64,000 nt of DNA from Streptomyces sp. PsTaAH-137 (lineage in GTDB: Bacteria > Actinomycetota > Actinomycetes > Streptomycetales > Streptomycetaceae). Both the position numbers and the translations under genes were made by a program. Under the pieces are notes generated by a model that saw only the letters and a program-made list of their open reading frames with translations, had not been told where the DNA came from and made no database searches. The DNA lies in NCBI RefSeq assembly GCF_003259365.1, contig NZ_QLLY01000002.1, positions 434,001 to 498,000 on the forward strand. The letters are read 5' to 3'. This document shows positions 50,270 through 58,440 of the stretch, piece after piece (the first letter of the stretch is position 1; every line of letters begins with the position of its first letter).

Positions 50270-50896
50270 ATGACAGCTCCGGAAGCCAGAAGCAGCGGCG
50301 CCCAGGGCGCCCCCGCGCTCACCGAGCGGCAGGAGGCGCGGCGCCGCCGGATCCTGCACGCGAGCGCGCAGCTCGCCGCGCGCGGTGGGTTCGACGCGGT
50401 GCAGATGCGGGAGGTCGCCGAGTCGTCCCAGGTCGCGCTCGGCACGCTGTACCGCTACTTCCCCAGCAAGGTGCATCTGCTGGTCGCCACCATGCAGGAC
50501 CAGCTCCAGCACATGCACACCACGGTCCGTAAGCGTCCGCCGTCCTCCGACTCCCCCTCCGAGCGGGTCGCCGAGACCCTGATGCGCGCCTTCCGCGCCC
50601 TCCAGCGCGAGCCGCACCTCGCCGACGCGATGGTCCGCGCGCTGACCTTCGCGGACCGCAGCGTCAGCCCCGAGGTCGACCAGGTCTCCCGGCAGACCAC
50701 GGCGATCATCCTGGACGCGATGGAGCTCGACGATCCGACGCCCGCGCAGCTCTCGGCGGTCCGGGTCATCGAGCACACCTGGCACTCCGCCCTGATCACG
50801 TGGCTGTCGGGCCGTGCGTCGATCGCCCAGGTGAAGATCGACATCGAGACCGTGTGCCGCTTGATCGATCTGACCTCGGCCGAATCGCGCCACTGA
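50270..50896 (+). CDS. kstR: KstR-like TetR family repressor
   Basis: 208 residues from ATG 50270; an ATG 30 nt upstream lies in a Gly/Asp-coding repeat. The DNA-binding domain RRRRILHASAQLAARGGFDAVQMREVAESSQVALGTLYRYFPSKVHLLVATM is nearly that of mycobacterial KstR (VGTLYRYFPSKVHLLV is shared almost exactly). The effector domain also follows KstR: AMVRALTFADRSVSPEVDQV and WHSALITWLSGRASIAQVKIDIETVCRLI. KstR represses sterol and acyl-CoA catabolic genes and is released by 3-oxo-4-cholestenoyl-CoA-type esters. Its operator is found upstream of itself and of several genes in this window. A strong hairpin terminator follows. Confidence 0.92.
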   Translation: MTAPEARSSGAQGAPALTERQEARRRRILHASAQLAARGGFDAVQMREVAESSQVALGTLYRYFPSKVHLLVATMQDQLQHMHTTVRKRPPSSDSPSERVAETLMRAFRALQREPHLADAMVRALTFADRSVSPEVDQVSRQTTAIILDAMELDDPTPAQLSAVRVIEHTWHSALITWLSGRASIAQVKIDIETVCRLIDLTSAESRH

Positions 50897-50911
50897 ATTG
50901 CGATTTTGTTG

Positions 50912-50944
50912 CCGTGCGCCCCTCGGACCTGCTGGGGCGCACGG
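50912..50944 (+). terminator. Hairpin terminator after kstR
   Basis: 11-bp perfect arms CCGTGCGCCCC/GGGGCGCACGG with an 11-base loop, 15 bp after the kstR stop. No T-run follows. Confidence 0.85.
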
Positions 50945-51081
50945 TTGCGCGGCATGCGCCCTCGAACCTTCCGTTGATGCGTTCTGCGCGTCGACATCCG
51001 GGAACTTGGCCCATCCAATGAGTCTTTGAAGGGACAAAAAAGGCTCGACCGACACAGAGCTGACCACTCTGAGGGGGACAT

Positions 51082-51681
51082 GTGATCCGGGTACTTCTCG
51101 TGCACGACTTATGCCTCATGCGTGCGGCTCTCGCCGACCGGCTGGCGAGGGAGCACGATCTGGAGGTGCACCACACGCCCTGGCGCGGCGCGTCCCGCCG
51201 CGCGAGCGCGCTCCGGCCGCACATCTGCGTGGCCGATCTGGACTGCGAGGAGAACTACGGGATGCCGCCCCTGGGGGACCTGCACACCGGCGGCCCGGGC
51301 CGCGCGCTGCTCGTGCTCGCCACCGCCGGCCGCCCCGGCCTGCTGCGCCGGGCGGCGGAGGCGAACGCGCTGGGGTTCGTGGACAAGGCAGGGCCGGTGG
51401 AGCAGTTGCTGACCGGGATAAGACAGGTGGCCGAGGGGCGGCGGTACGTCGACGAGTCCCTGGGGTTCGGATTCCTCCAGGCCGCTCAGTCGCCCCTGAC
51501 CAGAAGGGAGTTCAGTGTGCTGTCGCTGGCCGCCGAGGGCGCGTCGGTCGCGGAGATAGCGCGCAGCCTGCATCTGTCCAACGGCACGGTGCGCAACTAC
51601 ATGGCCGCCATCACCCGCAAGGTCGGCGCCCGCAACCGGGTCGACGCGATCCGTATCTCACAGGGGGCGGGCTGGCTGTGA
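51082..51681 (+). CDS. ramR: RamR-type response regulator of the lanthipeptide cluster
   Basis: 199 residues, GTG start with GAGGGGGAC just upstream. Receiver domain: His8-Asp9 replaces the usual acidic pair, the phospho-acceptor is Asp52 (ICVADLD), and the Thr (LATAGRP) and Lys (FVDKAGP) are kept. The C-terminal LuxR helix-turn-helix is LTRREFSVLSLAAEGASVAEIARSLHLSNGTVRNYMAAITRKVGARNRVDAIR. No kinase gene is adjacent, as for RamR/AmfR in other Streptomyces. It is convergent with ramB, the 3' ends overlapping by 24 nt. Expected to activate ramC, ramS, ramA and ramB at the onset of aerial growth. Confidence 0.9.
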   Translation: MIRVLLVHDLCLMRAALADRLAREHDLEVHHTPWRGASRRASALRPHICVADLDCEENYGMPPLGDLHTGGPGRALLVLATAGRPGLLRRAAEANALGFVDKAGPVEQLLTGIRQVAEGRRYVDESLGFGFLQAAQSPLTRREFSVLSLAAEGASVAEIARSLHLSNGTVRNYMAAITRKVGARNRVDAIRISQGAGWL

Positions 51682-53379
51682 CGACGGGCGGGCGGCGCCG
51701 TCCCAGACGCCGGTCAGGTCCCGGTAGAGCGCGGAGCGCGTCAGCAGCTCCCCGTGGCCGCCGCACAGGACCCGCCGCCCGTCCATGACGAGGATCAGCT
51801 CGGCCCGGCGGGCCGAGCTGATCCGGTGCGCGACGACGACGAGGGCGCCGCCGGGCCGGGCCGCGAACGCCCGTTCCGCGCGGGCCTCGGCCACCGGGTC
51901 CAGATGGCAGGTGGCCTCGTCGAGCACGGCCAGCGGTGCGGGCGAGAGGTAGGCGCGGGCCAGGGCGATCAGCTGCCGCTCCCCCGCGGAGAGCGCCGCG
52001 AGCGCGGCCGGGGAGAGCGGGGCGTCGAGTCCGCCGAGCCGGTCCAGGAGCGGGCCGAGGCCCACCGCCTGGGCGGCGGCGACGAGTTCGGCGTCGGGCA
52101 CGTCGTCGGGGCGCAGATGGCCGAGGTTGGCGCGCAGGGTGCCGCTGAAGACGTACGCCTCCTGCGGGATCAGCACCCGCTGTGCGGCCGCCTCGGGCGA
52201 GCGGGCCGGGAATCCGCCCACCCGGACCTCCCCGGCGCCGGGCGCGAGGAGTCCGGCGACGAGTCCGGCCAGGGTGGACTTGCCGATGCCGCTGGGCCCG
52301 ACGACGGCGAGGTGGCCGCCGCGCGGGACGACGAGGTCCAGGCCGTCGAGGACCGGCTCGGCACCGGGGCCGTAGGCGAAGGTCACCCCGGAGACCTCCA
52401 GGGCGGGCGCGCCCGGCGGCGGGGCGGCCGCCTGTGCCACAGGGTCCGGCTGCCCGGTCTCGTACGCGGTCAGCCTGCGCAGGACGACGACGAGGCGGGA
52501 GCCGCCGGTGCCGAGGCCGTGGATCAGGCTCTGGAGCGCGGGCAGCAGGGACTGGGTGACGTAGGCGACGGCGCCGACCAGGGCGCCCGGGGTCACTCCG
52601 CGCTCCAGGGTCCAGGGCGCGGTGAACAGCAGGAGCAGCAGCGGCAGTTGGCCGCCGATGGCGAGCGCGAGGACCCGGGGCACCGACCAGCGGGCCAGGG
52701 TGCGCGAGGCCCGCGCCTCGCGGTCGACGAGGGTTCCCGCGGCGTCGGCCGTGGCCTCCTCGGCGCCCGCCGCGGTGACGTCCCGGAGGCCCGCGCACAC
52801 CGTGCCGAGCCGGGCGGAGACGGCCTCGTCGGCGGTGAGGAACGCCTCCTGGCGGCGGGCGAGCGGGCGCAGGGTGGCCAGGAACAGGGCGAGTCCTGCG
52901 ACCAGCGGCGGGGCGACGACGAGGAGCAGGACGGGGGCGAGCGAGCCCAGGCCGATCAGGGCGCCCGCCGCGGTGAACACGAACGAGCGGGAGACCATGA
53001 CCAGGCCCGCGAAGGTGTCGCGGGCGATCTCGACCTGCTGGGTGAGCCGGGACACCGCTCCCCCGTCGGCGTCCCGCACCCCGCGCGCGACGACCCGGCG
53101 CACGAGCGCGTCCCGGGCCGGTTCGACGAGGTCGGCGACCGCGCCGTAGACCCGGGCGGTACCCAGGGCACCGACGGCGACGCCGAGGGCGGCGACGGCG
53201 AGCCAGAGCAGGCCGGTGCCCTGCCGTCCGGCGAGGAAGCCGTCGTCGAGGGCGCGGGCGAGCGCGAGGCCGAGCAGAAAGGTCTGGCCGGTCTCCAGGA
53301 CCGACCAGGCGGCGAGCCGGGCGAGGGTGCCGCGGCGGCGCAGCAGGAAGCGGGCGCCGAGGCGGGAGAGGTCGCTCAC
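51658..53379 (-). CDS. ramB: ABC exporter half-transporter RamB
   Basis: 573 residues, GTG start overlapping the ramA stop (GTGA). The N-terminal membrane domain has about six helices (residues 20-310); the ATPase has Walker A GPSGIGKST, signature LSAGERQ, Walker B LAVLDEAT and the switch His VVAHRIS. The Q-loop is IPQEAYVF. It forms a heterodimer with RamA to export the modified lantibiotic-like peptide, a surfactant for aerial hyphae. Last gene of the ramC-ramS-ramA-ramB operon. The peptidase C39 domain of class I/II exporters is absent, so leader removal needs another protease. Confidence 0.93.
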   Translation of the reverse strand: MSDLSRLGARFLLRRRGTLARLAAWSVLETGQTFLLGLALARALDDGFLAGRQGTGLLWLAVAALGVAVGALGTARVYGAVADLVEPARDALVRRVVARGVRDADGGAVSRLTQQVEIARDTFAGLVMVSRSFVFTAAGALIGLGSLAPVLLLVVAPPLVAGLALFLATLRPLARRQEAFLTADEAVSARLGTVCAGLRDVTAAGAEEATADAAGTLVDREARASRTLARWSVPRVLALAIGGQLPLLLLLFTAPWTLERGVTPGALVGAVAYVTQSLLPALQSLIHGLGTGGSRLVVVLRRLTAYETGQPDPVAQAAAPPPGAPALEVSGVTFAYGPGAEPVLDGLDLVVPRGGHLAVVGPSGIGKSTLAGLVAGLLAPGAGEVRVGGFPARSPEAAAQRVLIPQEAYVFSGTLRANLGHLRPDDVPDAELVAAAQAVGLGPLLDRLGGLDAPLSPAALAALSAGERQLIALARAYLSPAPLAVLDEATCHLDPVAEARAERAFAARPGGALVVVAHRISSARRAELILVMDGRRVLCGGHGELLTRSALYRDLTGVWDGAARPSSQPARPL

Positions 53380-55142
53380 GCGGGACCGTCCTCCCCCGCG
53401 AACACGGCGCGGTAGGCCGGGTCGTGCCACAGCCGCTCGTGCGGGCCGAGGGCGCGGACGCGGCCGCCGTCGAGCCAGGCCACCGTGTCGGCGCGGGCCG
53501 CGGTCGTGGCGCGGTGCGCGACGATCAGGCGGGTGGCGCCGGGGGTGTGGTCGAGCAGCGCGGCGGCGATCTCGTGCTCGGTGACGGTGTCGAGGCTGGA
53601 GAGCGCGTCGTCGAGGACGAGCAGCCGCCCGCCGTGCGCGAACGCCCGTGCCAGGCCGAGGCGTTGGAGTTCGCCGCCGGACAGCGGCACGTCCGCGCAG
53701 ACAGTGGCGTAGCCGTCGGGCAGGCGGCGCACGAAGGGGTCGGCGCGGGCGGCGCGGGCGGCGGGGATCACGCGGTCCTTCGGGGCGCTCAGGGCGATGG
53801 TGTCGGCGAGGGTGTCGCCGAGCAGGACGGGGCGCTCGAAGGCGTGGCCGACGGCCGTGCGCAGGGCGTGGCGGCTCAGGCCGGGCAGGGGGACGCCGTC
53901 GAGGAGGACGGTGCCCTCGTCGGGGTCGGTGAGGCGGCCGGCGAGCGCGGCGAGCGTGGACTTGCCCGCGCCGGACGCGCCGACGACGGCGAGGGTGCGG
54001 CCCGCGGGCACGGTCAGGTCGACACGGTCGAGCACGGTGCGCCCGGCGCGCCGCACCGTGACGCCGCACAGCTCCAAGTGGCCGCCGCGCACGGGGAGTT
54101 CGTCGGTGCCGTAGCGGGGTGCGGGCACGTCGAGGAGTTCGGCGGTGCGGCGTCCGGCGGCCCGGGTGCGGACCAGGGCGCCGAGGTCGCCGACGAGCGC
54201 GCCGACGCCGGTGGCGAGGACGGCGTACCGGGAGGCGGCCAGCAGTTCGCCGACGGACAGGTGGTGGTGGAGCAGGAGCAGGCCCGCCGCCGCGATCACC
54301 GCGATCTGGAGCAGTGGGGCGAGGGTGACGGCTCCCGCGCTCGCCCGGCCCTGCACCCGCCACATCCGCAGGCCCTGCCGGGCCAGTTCGGGCAGCGGTG
54401 CGAGGATCCGGTCGGTCTCCTTGCCGGCGGTGCGGGCGGCGGCGATGGTGCGGGCGCCGCCGATCGCCTCGGTGAGCCGGGTCGCGATGTCGCCCTGGGC
54501 GCGCAGGTAGCCGCTGACGCAGTCGGAGGTGGCGCGCGCGAAGGCCCGCAGGAGCAGGGCGAGGGCCGGGGCGCCGACGAGGAACACGAGCGCGAGGCGG
54601 AGGTCGACGAGGCCGAGGGCGACGATCGCGCCGAGGGGCGTGAGCAGGGTCGCGGCGAGGGCGGCGACGGTCGCGGGGGCGGGTGCGGCCTGGGCGGTGC
54701 CGCCGACGAGGCGGGCGACCAGGTCTCCGGCCGGGAAGCGGGCGGTGGCGCGCGGGCCGGTGTCCAGGACGTGCCGGACGAGGCGGTGGCGCAGCCAGGC
54801 GGTCGTGCGGGCGGCGGTGGTGCCGGTGAGGACGCCCTCGCAGGCGTCGAGCAGGGTGCCGGCGGCGACGAGCGCGGCGCCGAGCGTCAGCCAGTGGCCC
54901 GCGTCGCCGCCGGTGGCGCCTGTCGCGTGGCCGGTGAGCAGGGCGTCCAGAGCGCGCCCGAGGACGTACGGGAGCAGCAGGCCGATGCCCGCTCCGGCGG
55001 TGCTGAGCAGGCACAGGGCGACGCAGCGGGCGGCGCTGTGCCGGATCGCGGCGCGCAGCAGGGCGTCGCCGCCCGGCTGCCCGACGGCAGGGGCGGGCCC
55101 GCCCTCCGAAGAGGACGGGCCCGCGGTGCTGCTGTCGGTCAC
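53376..55142 (-). CDS. ramA: ABC exporter half-transporter RamA
   Basis: 588 residues from GTG 55142, overlapping the ramS stop (GTGA); a GTG 6 nt upstream is the alternative. Membrane domain residues about 25-330, ATPase after that with Walker A GASGAGKST, VGHAFERPVLLGDTLADTIAL, a signature LSGGELQ, Walker B LLVLDDALSSLD and IVAHRAT. The Walker B reads DD rather than DE, so the catalytic Glu is replaced by Asp and this half may be the weaker ATPase of an asymmetric pair with RamB, whose Walker B is canonical. Confidence 0.92.
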   Translation of the reverse strand: MTDSSTAGPSSSEGGPAPAVGQPGGDALLRAAIRHSAARCVALCLLSTAGAGIGLLLPYVLGRALDALLTGHATGATGGDAGHWLTLGAALVAAGTLLDACEGVLTGTTAARTTAWLRHRLVRHVLDTGPRATARFPAGDLVARLVGGTAQAAPAPATVAALAATLLTPLGAIVALGLVDLRLALVFLVGAPALALLLRAFARATSDCVSGYLRAQGDIATRLTEAIGGARTIAAARTAGKETDRILAPLPELARQGLRMWRVQGRASAGAVTLAPLLQIAVIAAAGLLLLHHHLSVGELLAASRYAVLATGVGALVGDLGALVRTRAAGRRTAELLDVPAPRYGTDELPVRGGHLELCGVTVRRAGRTVLDRVDLTVPAGRTLAVVGASGAGKSTLAALAGRLTDPDEGTVLLDGVPLPGLSRHALRTAVGHAFERPVLLGDTLADTIALSAPKDRVIPAARAARADPFVRRLPDGYATVCADVPLSGGELQRLGLARAFAHGGRLLVLDDALSSLDTVTEHEIAAALLDHTPGATRLIVAHRATTAARADTVAWLDGGRVRALGPHERLWHDPAYRAVFAGEDGPA

Positions 55143-55276
55143 AGGCACAGCAGGGTGCTGTTGGAGCTGAACTTGTCGCAGAGCAGCAGGCTGACGTTGC
55201 TGCCCGCGCCGCCGCCACCGCCGCCGCCACCGTGGGTCGCGTCGGCTTCCAGGTTCTGCAGGTCGAGAAGGGCCAT
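55139..55276 (-). CDS. ramS: Class III lanthipeptide precursor (SapB/AmfS-like)
   Basis: 45 residues from ATG 55276, with AAAGGA 8 nt upstream. The leader begins MALLDLQNLE, containing the LLDLQ recognition motif of class III synthetases. A run of eight glycines (residues 16-23) separates it from the core. The core holds two labionin/lanthionine motifs Ser-x2-Ser-x3-Cys: SNVSLLLC and SSNSTLLC, and ends in Leu. This is the arrangement of SapB and AmfS, surfactants needed for aerial hyphae. It lies directly between ramC and ramA. The poly-glycine stretch sits where the leader is removed and is unlike the acidic or mixed spacer in S. coelicolor RamS. Confidence 0.93.
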   Translation of the reverse strand: MALLDLQNLEADATHGGGGGGGGAGSNVSLLLCDKFSSNSTLLCL

Positions 55277-55368
55277 GGTGAATCCTTTCGTTTGCGGCAC
55301 GCGGGAACGTGCCGCCGGGGACGGGTGGTGCGGTTGGGACACGGCTCCGGACAGGGCCGGAGCCGGCT

Positions 55369-57987
55369 CTAGGGCCGCCGGAGCGGCGGGAGGAACGGCA
55401 GGTGGGCCGGGGTGCCGTGGGCGGCGCCCAGGGCGAGCAGGCAGCCGGCCGTTCCGGTGGCGAGGTCCATGGACAGGCGCATCATCTGGTGGCCCGGGAA
55501 GGCGAGATGGTCGCGGTAGCGCATCGACAGCCAGCCGAGGCCGTCGATCTGCGCGGCGAGATGGCGGTCCTGGGCCTGGGGTGCGGTGGTGCGGGCGAGG
55601 TGCAGGATCATGCCCGCGCGGCCCTCGAAGAGGCCGGGCTGGATGTAGAAGCGGGAGCTCGCGGCGATGACGGCACCGGCGCGGGCGCGTTCGAGGTCGT
55701 CGTCGGGCGCGAGGGCGAGGTAGTCGTCGACGACCATGCCGATGCCTGCGCTGCCGTCGGCGAGGTACGGCATCGTGCGCCAGCCCTCGTCGACGTGGAG
55801 GCCGCCGTCGGAGGAGGTCCGGCAGCGCCGGAGGTCCAGTTCGAGCGCCTGCCGGGCCAGGCCCAGGAGGGCGGGGTCGCCGGTGCGTTCGTGGCGGCGC
55901 AGCAGGAACAGGGCGGGGCCGCTGAGGCCGCGCATCAGGCCCGCCTTGCGCTGCGGCCCGCCGTCGCCGTCGGCGGCCAAAGCCTCGGTGATCCGCTCGG
56001 CGACGAGCGCGGTGGCCTCGGCGGCGCGGTCGGCGAGGGCGCTCTCGCCGGTGGCGTGCGCGAGGTGGTCGAGGACGAGGCCGACTCCGGCGAGGCCGCT
56101 GTGCAGTTGCACGGCCAGCCGTTGCCACTTCTCCCCGAGCAGGGTGTCGAGCTGGTCGAGGGCGCGCTGCGGGTGGCCGAGGTGGTGCAGGGCGTACGCG
56201 ATGCCGGCGAGGCCGTCGTAGAGCCCGAGCGCGGTGCCGCGCGGCGTCGGTGCGGTGTGGTCCAGGAGCCAGCGCTCGCCCTGCTCGAAGCGGCCGGCGC
56301 CGGTCAGGTCGAGGGCGAGGAGGACGCCGGCGGCGCCGTGGGCGAGGCCGAGGCCGCCGCCGGTGGCGAACTGAACGACGTCGCCGGGGAAGAGCCGGTC
56401 GTCGCGGTCCGGGGTGGCCGAGGCGAGGATGCCCGCCACCATGGAGTCCCGGGCGGCCGGCCAGTCGGCTGGCTCCGGCAGGGCGGCGGCGCCCGGCGCG
56501 GTGCGTCTCGCGGCCGTCGGCGCGCTCTCCTCCCCCGCGCCCGCGTCCCGGGTGATCTCGGCGACGGCCTCGTCGAGGAACGTCCGTGGCACGGTGGGGA
56601 ATTCGGCGGCGATCACGTCGGCGAGATGGGCCGCCTTGGCGCGGTCGACCACGAACAGGGTGGTGACGGGCAGGAACATCGCGAGGCGCAGGCAGGCGAG
56701 CGCGTAGTGGTCGATCTCGGTGCCGCTGCGGTCGAACGGTGCCCAGAAGCCGGGATGGGCGAGCATCTGGCCGCCGCTCTCCTCGACGCGGGTGGCGGCC
56801 TCGAAGTCGATGAGGGTGACCGTGTGTTCGTCGGGGTCGACCATGATGTTGAACATGTGCAGGTCGTTGAAGACGACGCCGCGTTCGTGGACCCGGGCGA
56901 CGGCGGCCTCGACCGCGGCGACGATGCCGAGCGCCCAGGCGGCGTAGGCGGCCACCTTCTCCGGGTCGGGGTCGGCGGCGAGCAGCGGGTGCCGTTCGGC
57001 GAAGTAGGCGTTGAGCGGCCGGCCCGGCACGTGGTCCATGACGAGGAAGCGGTGGTCGTCGACGAGGAACCAGTCGCGGACCCCGGGGGCGACGCCGAGC
57101 CCGGACAGCCGCTCCAGGGCGGCCTTCTCGCGCTCCAGGCGGGCGATGGCGTCGGCGCCGTCGGCGGCCAGACCGGCGTGCGGGCGGCCCTCTTTGAGGA
57201 CCACGGTTCTCTCGTCGCGGGTGTCGACCCCGCGGTAGACGCCGCCGCCGTTGGAGAAGTGCAGCGCCTTCTCGAAGCGGTAGGGCAGTTCGGCGACGGT
57301 GGTGGCGTTGCGGGCGTCCAGGTGCGGCTTCAGGAAGGCGGGCAGGCTCACCCACTCCGGTATCTGGAACGCGGGATCCCTGTTGTCCGGCACGAGCCGT
57401 CCGCCGGCGTCCTCGACGGCGCTGACGAGGGTGCCGCGCGGGTCGACGACCATGCGGCGGGCGAACGCCCCGTAGCGCACGTACAGCGGTCCTTCGCCCC
57501 AGCGGAGGTCGGTGAGGATGTACGGGCCTTCGAAACCGGCGAGCAATTCACCGAGTTCTTCGAGTATGCGATGACATCGCGTCTCGTCGGCCGGATAGAT
57601 GGTGGCGAATTTGCCGCTGGTGTCCCGCCCGGCGTATTTCGCGTTCCGCAGATGGAGCAGGTGCGGGGCCGGTACGAATTTGAACGGTATTCCGCGCGCC
57701 GTGCAGTAGTCCCAGATGACCGCGGCGGTCTTCTCGGCGTTCTCGCGGGTGGCCGACGCGTGGATCTTCCAGCCCTGGAGCGGGCCCTGGAGCGGGGTGC
57801 CGTCGTCGGCGGCGGGCGTGAGGTTCAGCCATTCGCCGTTGCTGTCGGAGCGCCATCCGGCGGGGACGGGGCGGCGGGCGGTGTCGAACTCGGGCAGCGT
57901 CCGGGCCTGCCCGTTCCCCGAGAGCCGTTCCGGCGTCTCGTAGAAATGCGGGTCGGCAAGCGCGTAAATCTCGTACCGCTTGTCCAT
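55369..57987 (-). CDS. ramC: Class III lanthipeptide synthetase (LanKC, RamC-like)
   Basis: 872 residues from ATG 57987 (MDKRYEIYALADPHFYE), with GAGGAGG upstream. Three modules: an N-terminal lyase domain (residues about 1-230), a Ser/Thr kinase-like domain (about 235-510) with lysine in VVLKEGRP, catalytic loop VFNDLHMFNIMV and metal motif LIDFEAA, and a LanC-like cyclase (about 560-872; GLYDGLAGIAYALHHLG, GLMRGLSGPALFLL). The cyclase lacks the Cys/His zinc ligands, as in class III enzymes. It phosphorylates and dehydrates Ser residues of RamS and closes labionin rings. First gene of the operon, 92 bp before ramS. Confidence 0.94.
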   Translation of the reverse strand: MDKRYEIYALADPHFYETPERLSGNGQARTLPEFDTARRPVPAGWRSDSNGEWLNLTPAADDGTPLQGPLQGWKIHASATRENAEKTAAVIWDYCTARGIPFKFVPAPHLLHLRNAKYAGRDTSGKFATIYPADETRCHRILEELGELLAGFEGPYILTDLRWGEGPLYVRYGAFARRMVVDPRGTLVSAVEDAGGRLVPDNRDPAFQIPEWVSLPAFLKPHLDARNATTVAELPYRFEKALHFSNGGGVYRGVDTRDERTVVLKEGRPHAGLAADGADAIARLEREKAALERLSGLGVAPGVRDWFLVDDHRFLVMDHVPGRPLNAYFAERHPLLAADPDPEKVAAYAAWALGIVAAVEAAVARVHERGVVFNDLHMFNIMVDPDEHTVTLIDFEAATRVEESGGQMLAHPGFWAPFDRSGTEIDHYALACLRLAMFLPVTTLFVVDRAKAAHLADVIAAEFPTVPRTFLDEAVAEITRDAGAGEESAPTAARRTAPGAAALPEPADWPAARDSMVAGILASATPDRDDRLFPGDVVQFATGGGLGLAHGAAGVLLALDLTGAGRFEQGERWLLDHTAPTPRGTALGLYDGLAGIAYALHHLGHPQRALDQLDTLLGEKWQRLAVQLHSGLAGVGLVLDHLAHATGESALADRAAEATALVAERITEALAADGDGGPQRKAGLMRGLSGPALFLLRRHERTGDPALLGLARQALELDLRRCRTSSDGGLHVDEGWRTMPYLADGSAGIGMVVDDYLALAPDDDLERARAGAVIAASSRFYIQPGLFEGRAGMILHLARTTAPQAQDRHLAAQIDGLGWLSMRYRDHLAFPGHQMMRLSMDLATGTAGCLLALGAAHGTPAHLPFLPPLRRP

Positions 57988-58065
57988 GCGTCCGTTGCCC
58001 TCCTCGGCGTCCCGTTTCTCGGTGGCGACCGGAACAGAGATTGGCATGCGGCGGCGGAGGCCGGA

Positions 58066-58091
58066 CAGTCACAGCTGTCATGAGATGACTG
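58066..58091. promoter_or_regulatory. Inverted repeats upstream of ramC
   Basis: CAGTCA/TGACTG (58066-58071 and 58086-58091) encloses a second dyad GTCATGAGATGAC (58077-58089). It lies 79-104 bp before the ramC start, the region where RamR/AmfR is expected to act. Assignment to RamR is by position only. Confidence 0.5.
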
Positions 58092-58161
58092 TGCGGAATG
58101 CACAGGGAATTGACGTTCGAGTCGGGGGTGCGCGGAGACAGAATCCGCTTTCTGCACGGGG

Positions 58162-58197
58162 CCGGGCGGGCGCCTTTTCGCAGGTGCGCCCGCCCGG
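58162..58197 (-). terminator. Terminator after the ferredoxin gene
   Basis: 12-bp perfect arms CCGGGCGGGCGC/GCGCCCGCCCGG with a 12-base loop, 8 bp downstream of the ferredoxin stop on the minus strand. It separates that operon from ramC. Confidence 0.85.
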
Positions 58198-58204
58198 GTC
58201 CGTG

Positions 58205-58438
58205 TCATTCGTCGGGCGGGAAGACCGCCTCACCGCTGTCCAGGAGGGTGATCATGATCGCTTCGACGGGGCAGCCCTCGGCGGCGGCGAGGACCCGCTC
58301 GTTGGCGTCCGTCTCCGGGTGCTCCGGGTGGGACTGCCGGGCCGTGTCGAGGCGGAAGCCGTCCGGCGCGTGGTTCACGCACATGCCCGACCCGATGCAC
58401 ACGCTCCGGTCGACCTCCACGTGCCACCGGTCGCCCAT
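58205..58438 (-). CDS. Ferredoxin, [3Fe-4S] type
   Basis: 77 residues from ATG 58438. The cluster ligands are CIGSGMC (Cys-x5-Cys, with the second Cys of a 4Fe site replaced) and GCPVEAI, the usual [3Fe-4S] pattern of actinobacterial ferredoxins that serve cytochromes P450. No P450 is encoded in the window. It starts 2 nt after the aldehyde dehydrogenase stop, so the two are one operon, possibly passing electrons from or to an oxygenase outside. Acidic surface residues fit such a role. Confidence 0.94.
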   Translation of the reverse strand: MGDRWHVEVDRSVCIGSGMCVNHAPDGFRLDTARQSHPEHPETDANERVLAAAEGCPVEAIMITLLDSGEAVFPPDE

Positions 58439-58440
58439 GC

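Noticed and set aside
51658..55230. Single 1190-codon frame over the ram transporter genes
   Set aside because: It reads RamA out of frame, then RamB in frame; conserved ABC motifs show two proteins with a GTGA overlap.
58205..58438. Ferredoxin as part of the lanthipeptide cluster
   Set aside because: A strong terminator separates it from ramC, and it forms an operon with the aldehyde dehydrogenase.
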